From contig CAZART010000048.1 of assembly GCA_964487555.1 (NCBI GenBank), positions 1-36,696 on the forward strand: a DNA stretch of 36,696 nt, in the 5' to 3' direction. How positions within the stretch are numbered: position 1 is the first letter of the stretch; each line of letters begins with the position of its first letter. A program made the translations under genes and the position numbers. Positions 32,690 through 36,696 of this stretch are shown piece after piece. Below the pieces are notes generated by a model. It saw nothing but the letters and a program-made list of their open reading frames with translations, made no database searches and was not told the origin of the DNA. The stretch comes from CAZART01 sp964487555. Lineage in GTDB: Bacteria; Bacteroidota; Rhodothermia; Rhodothermales; VXPQ01.

Positions 32690-33670
32690 TCAGCCGTTTA
32701 CGTCTTTCAGCTCCTGCGGATCGCGCTTGAGAAGCCCCTGCTTCTTGAAATAGATCATGGTCGTGTCGAGCGAGCCGTGGCGCATGCGCTGCTTCACCTC
32801 CTCGATCTCCATCCCATCATTCAGCCAGATGAGGGCGGCCGTGTGCGTGAGACTGTGCGGCGTGATGCCGGGCCGCTTGACGCCGGCGTCCTTCAGGTGC
32901 TGATTGATGCGGCTTCGGACCGAGCGAGTATTGAGGCGCTCGCCGTCGGAGCGGTGACCGTGCGACACGAAGAGAGGATCTTCCGGGCGGATGCGGCCGC
33001 GCGTGTCGAGATAGATTCGGATTTTCTCCATCACGGGAGGATCGACGGGCACTTGCTGGTCTTTCAGCGTGTGGCCTTTTCCCTGAACGCGGAGGTACCA
33101 TCCCATCAACGTCTGTTCGAGATCCTTCACGTCCGCCCGGACGATTTCGATCTCGCTGAGACCGCCGAAGAGCATCAAGAAGATGATGGCCTGATCGCGC
33201 TTGCCGATCTGGGTTTCGAAGTTGAGCAGGGCTAGAAGGTCGTCGATTTCCGCCTCCGTCAGCACGGAGCGCGAATGGGAGGTCGGCCGGCGATTGCCTT
33301 TGACGGCTTGAGCGGGATTCTCATCGAGAAGCCCGATATCGGCGAGGTATTGGCAGAAACGGCGCAGCGCGGTAAGATAGGTGGACACGGAGACTTGGCT
33401 CAATTCTCGCGTCTCCATCAGGTATTTCTTGTACGACCGAATGCCGTCTTCTGAGAAGTGAAAGCTGCCGCGCTGTTTGACGAACCAGCGTTCGAACTCG
33501 TTCAGCGACCGTTTGTACGTCCCGACGGTTTCCCTGCTCTTTTCCTTCAGGTACTCGCGGCGAAAATCCTGCAGGCGCTTCTCAAGCTCCCCGAGCGTCA
33601 GCTTAAGAAACTGTTCTTCCGACGCGGCGGACGAGTGATTCTCGTCCCGGTCTCGGCGTAGCGATTCCAT
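32690..33670 (-). CDS. Tyrosine-recombinase-like protein lacking both catalytic arginines
   Basis: 326 residues from ATG 33670 (MESLRRDRDE); the frame is open 30 codons further to a GTG, without recognisable content. Residues about 25-110 form a SAM-like core-binding domain as in XerC/D (TVGTYKRSLNEFERWF, VSTYLTALRRFCQYLADIGLL). Residues about 135-320 are the catalytic fold. Lysine K198 (GKGHTLKD), H272 (TPHSLTHT), H298 (MRHGSLDTT) and nucleophile Y307 (MIYF) are present. The first arginine, normally in GLRxSE, is serine S172 (GGLSEIEI), and the second, normally in HxLRH, is threonine T275. Loss of both should abolish or greatly weaken strand transfer, so it may only bind DNA. It is convergent with the ABC exporter and divergent from flagellin; no attachment sites or prophage genes are visible. 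Confidence 0.85.
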   Translation of the reverse strand: MESLRRDRDENHSSAASEEQFLKLTLGELEKRLQDFRREYLKEKSRETVGTYKRSLNEFERWFVKQRGSFHFSEDGIRSYKKYLMETRELSQVSVSTYLTALRRFCQYLADIGLLDENPAQAVKGNRRPTSHSRSVLTEAEIDDLLALLNFETQIGKRDQAIIFLMLFGGLSEIEIVRADVKDLEQTLMGWYLRVQGKGHTLKDQQVPVDPPVMEKIRIYLDTRGRIRPEDPLFVSHGHRSDGERLNTRSVRSRINQHLKDAGVKRPGITPHSLTHTAALIWLNDGMEIEEVKQRMRHGSLDTTMIYFKKQGLLKRDPQELKDVNG

Positions 33671-33987
33671 AGATCGACGTGTGAATAGTGCCCAGGACGT
33701 GACGTGCGGCCGCGAGCAGGTGTGCGCGAAACCGCCCCATCTAAATAGGGGGTTTTCCACATTTATGCAATAACGGAATTAGGAAACGCCTCCAAAAGAG
33801 CGAAGGGAGGCGGGATACAGGGGCATTCCCGCTCGAGAGAAATCACCCGCCGAACGCCGAACCGTACCTTAGCACGCACTTACGTTAGAAAAAAATTGAG
33901 TGCTTACTTAAGTCGCCGCTTACGCGTTCGATACATCCCTCAGACCGAAAGGTCACTGCCAGAACCGTTCACGAAATACCTGGACCC
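33671..33987. other. Divergent recombinase/flagellin intergenic region (317 bp)
   Basis: No gene is called here. A hairpin GCGGGA / TCCCGC lies at 33810-33832. Three CTTAC words with purine-rich surroundings occur at 33879, 33903 and 33919, next to a run of seven A residues and the palindrome ACTTAAGT. These may be regulator sites for the flagellin gene. I could not find a convincing sigma28 or sigma54 flagellar promoter. No inverted repeats that would flank an invertible segment were found. Confidence 0.45.
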
Positions 33988-34824
33988 ATGTCATTCGGAG
34001 ATTTAACCCGCATTAACTCGAACCTGCAGGCAATGGACAGCCTACGCCACCTGCAGACCACGAACTCGCGACTCGGTGTTCACCAGCTTCGGCTCGCAAC
34101 CGGTCTGAGAATTAATCGCGCCGAAGACGATTCGGCCGGCTACACCATCGCCAAGAAGCTCGAGGCGCGCGTACGCGGCCAGGCCAAGGCCCTGGACAAT
34201 ATTGGCGACGCCAAATCCATGTTGACGGTGGCCGAAGGCACGCTGAACACGATCATGGAAATTCTTCAGACGATGAAGGAGAAGACCGTGCAAGCGGCGA
34301 ATGCCACGATGGGAACGTCGGAGCGTGCCGCCATCAAGAACGAGCTCGACGCCCTCTCGGCCGAAGTCGACGACATCATCGAAGACACCACGTTCAACGG
34401 GACCGCTTTATTCAGCACCACCGGAACGAGTTTCACCTTCCAGGTAAACTCGGAGAACGGGGATACCTTCGACGTCTCGATCGCCACGATCGGAGCCTCG
34501 GCTATGAGCGTCGACACGGGCTCGCTGCTGGTGACCACAACGGGCGCGGCCGGCAACACGCTGCGCCGCATCGACACCGCCATCAGCACGCTCTCGGATA
34601 GGCTGAGCTCAATCGGCGACAACCAGAAGCGTCTCACGTTCAAACAGGAAAACCTGACGACGTCCATGAACAACTACGAAGCCGCGCGAAGCCGCATCGC
34701 GGACGCCGACTTCGCTAAAGAACAGCTGGAAATCGTTAAGCTCCAGATCCTGCAGCAGACGGGCACCGCCACGCTCGCCCAGGCGAACACCGCACCGCAG
34801 TCCGTCCTGCAGCTCTTTCAGTAA
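33988..34824 (+). CDS. Flagellin
   Basis: 278-residue flagellar filament protein; secreted through the flagellar export channel, so it has no signal peptide. The conserved N-terminal D0/D1 part is clear: INSNLQAMDSLRHL, GLRINRAEDDSAGYTIAKKL, and helix ALDNIGDAKSMLTVAEGTLN. The middle (about 130-190, TTFNGTALFS and a short Thr/Ser-rich segment) is small, making this a compact flagellin. The C-terminal D1/D0 helices (ARSRIADADFAKEQLEIVK, LQILQQTGTATLAQAN, SVLQLF) complete the match. The ATG at 33988 gives the usual short lead; no strong Shine-Dalgarno sequence is seen. It stands alone: no flagellar chaperone, cap or assembly gene is adjacent. Terminated by a strong hairpin. Confidence 0.96.
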   Translation: MSFGDLTRINSNLQAMDSLRHLQTTNSRLGVHQLRLATGLRINRAEDDSAGYTIAKKLEARVRGQAKALDNIGDAKSMLTVAEGTLNTIMEILQTMKEKTVQAANATMGTSERAAIKNELDALSAEVDDIIEDTTFNGTALFSTTGTSFTFQVNSENGDTFDVSIATIGASAMSVDTGSLLVTTTGAAGNTLRRIDTAISTLSDRLSSIGDNQKRLTFKQENLTTSMNNYEAARSRIADADFAKEQLEIVKLQILQQTGTATLAQANTAPQSVLQLFQ

Positions 34825-34915
34825 CTAGCCAGACCTGAGTTCACACACCGGCTCGGCCCTCCGGAAACGGTTCTGGCGATACGTCTCCCCATGGGCCGGG
34901 CCGTTTACATAGAAG

Positions 34916-34949
34916 AAATCCCCGGCGCTAATCTCAGCGCCGGGGATTT
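34916..34949. terminator. Bidirectional terminator-like hairpin
   Basis: AAATCCCCGGCGCT pairs perfectly over 14 bp with AGCGCCGGGGATTT around a 6-base loop. It lies between the convergent flagellin and E2 genes, 92 bases after the flagellin stop. The AAAT/ATTT ends supply short U-runs in either direction, longer on the minus strand (ATTTCTTCTAT). Confidence 0.88.
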
Positions 34950-34978
34950 CGCGTTCTCTCCCTTCCGTCCTCCCCTTC

Positions 34979-36696
34979 TCAAAGCTCCTCACTCGGATCG
35001 ACTTCCTCCAGCGTCCTGATGATTCGCTGGAGGAACGAGGCTCCCATCGCCCCGTCGATGATACGGTGATCGTAGGACAGCGACAGATACATCATGTGCC
35101 GGATTGCGATAATGTCACCCAGATCCGCGTCTTCAACGACGATCGGGCGCTTCTTAATGGCCCCCAATGCGAGAATCGCGACCTGGGGCTGGTTGATAAT
35201 CGGCGTGCCCATGAGTGAGCCGAGCGAACCGATGTTCGTCAGCGTGAATGTGCCACCCTGGAGCTCATCGGGCTGAAGCTGCTTCTTGCGGGCGCGGTCC
35301 GCCAGATCGGCGGCGGCGTGAGCCAGTCCCGACAGGCTCTTCTGCCCGGCGCTGCGAATGACCGGCGCCACGAGCCCTGTCTTTCCGATCGCCACGGCGA
35401 TGCCGACGTGCAGGTCCTTCCGGATGACGATCTGATCCTCTTCGACGGAAGCATTCAGTATCGGATGCTCACGCAGCGCGTCGACGGCGGCACGCACGAA
35501 AAACGGTGTATATGTGAGCTTAACGCCTTCCCGCTGATAGAAAGATTCTTTGTTGCGTTCGCGAAGTCGAACGAGATTCGTAACGTCGGCCTCCGCGAAG
35601 GACGTGACGTGAGCCGACGTCGCCTTGGACCGCACCATGTGTTCGGCAATGATCTGCCGCATGCGATCCATTTTGATGGTCTCGATCCGACCCCCATATT
35701 TCTCGCCATCCGATGGGGCGTCGGCCACAGGCTGTGGCGCCGCCGGACGCTTCTTTTCCTCGACCTGCTTCTTTGCGGGCGGCTTCTGACGCGTTTCAAT
35801 GTAACTCAGGACGTCCTCCTTGGTGACGCGTCCTTCCCGACCGCTTCCACCGATCGATTCCAGCTCGCGCATCGAGAGCCCCTCCTTCTCGGCGATAGAT
35901 CGAACGAGCGGCGAATAAAAACGACCGTCCTCGCCTTTCCGCTTGATTTCGCGGGCCCCTTCCGTCGCGGGCTCCATAGCAGCCCCATCGCCGGAGGGTC
36001 CTCCTACAGGCGCCTCCTTCCGCTCTTGTTGCGGCACTTTCTCCGAACTCGGCGCTTGAGAAGGCGCCCGTTCTTCGTCCACCTCCTCCTGAATAATCGC
36101 CAGCGGGGTACCCACCTCCACCGTTTCGTTAGCCTGTACAAGAATCTCCTTCAGCACGCCCGCCGCCGGAGAAGGCACTTCGGTATCCACCTTGTCCGTA
36201 CCTATTTCGAGGAGGGTTTCATCGAGCCCCACCTCATCGCCGGGCTCCTTGTGCCAGGCGAGCACGGTGCCTTCCGTGATGCTCTCTCCCATCTTCGGCA
36301 TGACGACTTCGATCTCGCCGCCGCCATGAGGCTTTACGTCAAGATGAGGCTCGATCTCCTCTTCCTCTTCCTCTTCCTTCTCCTCTTCCTTCTCCTCTTC
36401 CTCCTCCTCTTCCTCAGCGGCCTCTTCCGCCGCCCCTTCCTCTTCCCCTTCCTCTTCCCCTTTCTTTTCCTCTTCCTCCTGCCCTTCCGTCTCGATGATC
36501 GCGATCGTCGTCCCGACGTCCACCGTTTCACCCTCCTGAACGAGTACCTCCTGCAGTACGCCCTCGGCTGGTGACGGGACTTCCGTATCGACCTTGTCCG
36601 TGCCGATCTCGAGAAGCGTTTCATCGAGCTCGACCTTTTCACCGGGCTTCTTGTGCCAGGCTATGACCGTTCCCTCGGTGATACTCTCGCCCATCT
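34979..36696 (-). CDS. 2-oxoacid dehydrogenase E2 acyltransferase with two lipoyl domains (5' end missing)
   Basis: Core acyltransferase of a 2-oxoacid dehydrogenase complex in the cytoplasm. 571 residues are visible from a methionine inside the first lipoyl domain (the ...PK-M-GESITEGT motif), so the true start is beyond the right edge. Lipoyl domain 1 has lysine in GTDKVDTE. A poly-Glu linker with some Ala, Gly and Lys follows at about 70-115. Lipoyl domain 2 is nearly identical to the first (GTDKVDTEVPSPAAG). The subunit-binding domain is YSPLVRSIAEKEGLSMREL (about 259-297). The catalytic domain starts near 333, with active-site HRIIDG (H at about 543). The GESITEGT lipoyl type is shared by 2-oxoglutarate and branched-chain E2s; the GTFTLTNIGSLG core and two lipoyl domains favour a branched-chain-type or mixed E2, but the substrate is not settled. 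Confidence 0.94.
   Translation of the reverse strand, partial: MGESITEGTVIAWHKKPGEKVELDETLLEIGTDKVDTEVPSPAEGVLQEVLVQEGETVDVGTTIAIIETEGQEEEEKKGEEEGEEEGAAEEAAEEEEEEEEKEEEKEEEEEEEIEPHLDVKPHGGGEIEVVMPKMGESITEGTVLAWHKEPGDEVGLDETLLEIGTDKVDTEVPSPAAGVLKEILVQANETVEVGTPLAIIQEEVDEERAPSQAPSSEKVPQQERKEAPVGGPSGDGAAMEPATEGAREIKRKGEDGRFYSPLVRSIAEKEGLSMRELESIGGSGREGRVTKEDVLSYIETRQKPPAKKQVEEKKRPAAPQPVADAPSDGEKYGGRIETIKMDRMRQIIAEHMVRSKATSAHVTSFAEADVTNLVRLRERNKESFYQREGVKLTYTPFFVRAAVDALREHPILNASVEEDQIVIRKDLHVGIAVAIGKTGLVAPVIRSAGQKSLSGLAHAAADLADRARKKQLQPDELQGGTFTLTNIGSLGSLMGTPIINQPQVAILALGAIKKRPIVVEDADLGDIIAIRHMMYLSLSYDHRIIDGAMGASFLQRIIRTLEEVDPSEEL
36355..36480. repeat. Low-complexity homopurine/homopyrimidine tract in the E2 gene
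   Basis: On the plus strand this stretch is almost only C and T, made of TCCTCTTCC-like words. An unbroken pyrimidine run covers about 36355-36415, and a second, less perfect one follows from about 36421. On the coding strand it is GAG/GAA repeats that encode the acidic linker. Such mirror-like tracts are prone to slippage and can form triplex DNA. Confidence 0.8.

Noticed and set aside
33671..33987. Invertible promoter segment for flagellin
   Set aside because: I looked for inverted repeats on both sides of the presumed flagellin promoter and found only one local hairpin and short direct words, not a pair of recombination sites.
35318..36574. 418-codon open frame on the plus strand opposite the E2 gene
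   Set aside because: It is the antisense shadow of a clear E2 coding frame. Its Leu/Phe/Arg repeats come from reading the poly-Glu tract backwards, and it has no domain character.

Overview
The window looks like chromosomal DNA of a marine or halophilic member of the Rhodothermota/Bacteroidota group. I base this on an adjacent SusC/SusD pair, a PorQ-type type IX secretion protein, a SecA of about 1160 residues with the internal insertions typical of this phylum, lipoproteins paired with TonB-dependent receptors, and a propeller-type hybrid sensor kinase. Base composition is moderately GC-rich. A flagellin gene suggests a motile lineage. No tRNA, rRNA, CRISPR array or complete insertion sequence was seen. 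All names are family assignments made by reading the translations; no database search was run.

Left part (1-12413, all minus strand). This is an outer-membrane uptake-type locus. Read 5' to 3' it holds a small exported PKD-fold protein, a lipoprotein consisting only of a SusC-like TonB plug domain, two paralogous lipoproteins of about 1140-1170 residues (TPR, FG-GAP/VCBS propeller, ASPIC/UnbV domain, and a shared C-terminal region of about 450 residues with no known function), then a complete SusC receptor and a SusD lipoprotein cut off by the left edge. I consider this the most unusual part of the window.

Centre-left (12600-19852). A YbaK-type aminoacyl-tRNA deacylase is divergent from a membrane hybrid histidine kinase with a receiver. 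Next comes a 1551-residue hybrid sensor with two seven-bladed Reg_prop propellers and a Y_Y_Y domain outside, and kinase, receiver and a second kinase inside. It has no AraC output domain. Both may sense nutrients or envelope state; a link to the SusCD locus is only an inference from position.

Centre (19853-29412). A 517 bp gap holds a long stem-loop and a His/Thr-codon-rich leader-like stretch. A fasciclin lipoprotein is translationally coupled to an SRPBCC-epimerase fusion. Then follow, on the minus strand, a phosphohexomutase, RecN and SecA. A 39 bp tandem repeat lies between the mutase and recN, and the last residues and stop codon of recN lie inside it.

Right part (29766-36696). PorQ and an ABC exporter are joined by TAAATG. 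A tyrosine-recombinase-like protein that lacks both catalytic arginines is divergent from a flagellin gene. A strong bidirectional terminator-like hairpin separates flagellin from a 2-oxoacid dehydrogenase E2 gene, truncated by the right edge, that has two lipoyl domains and an unusual poly-glutamate linker.
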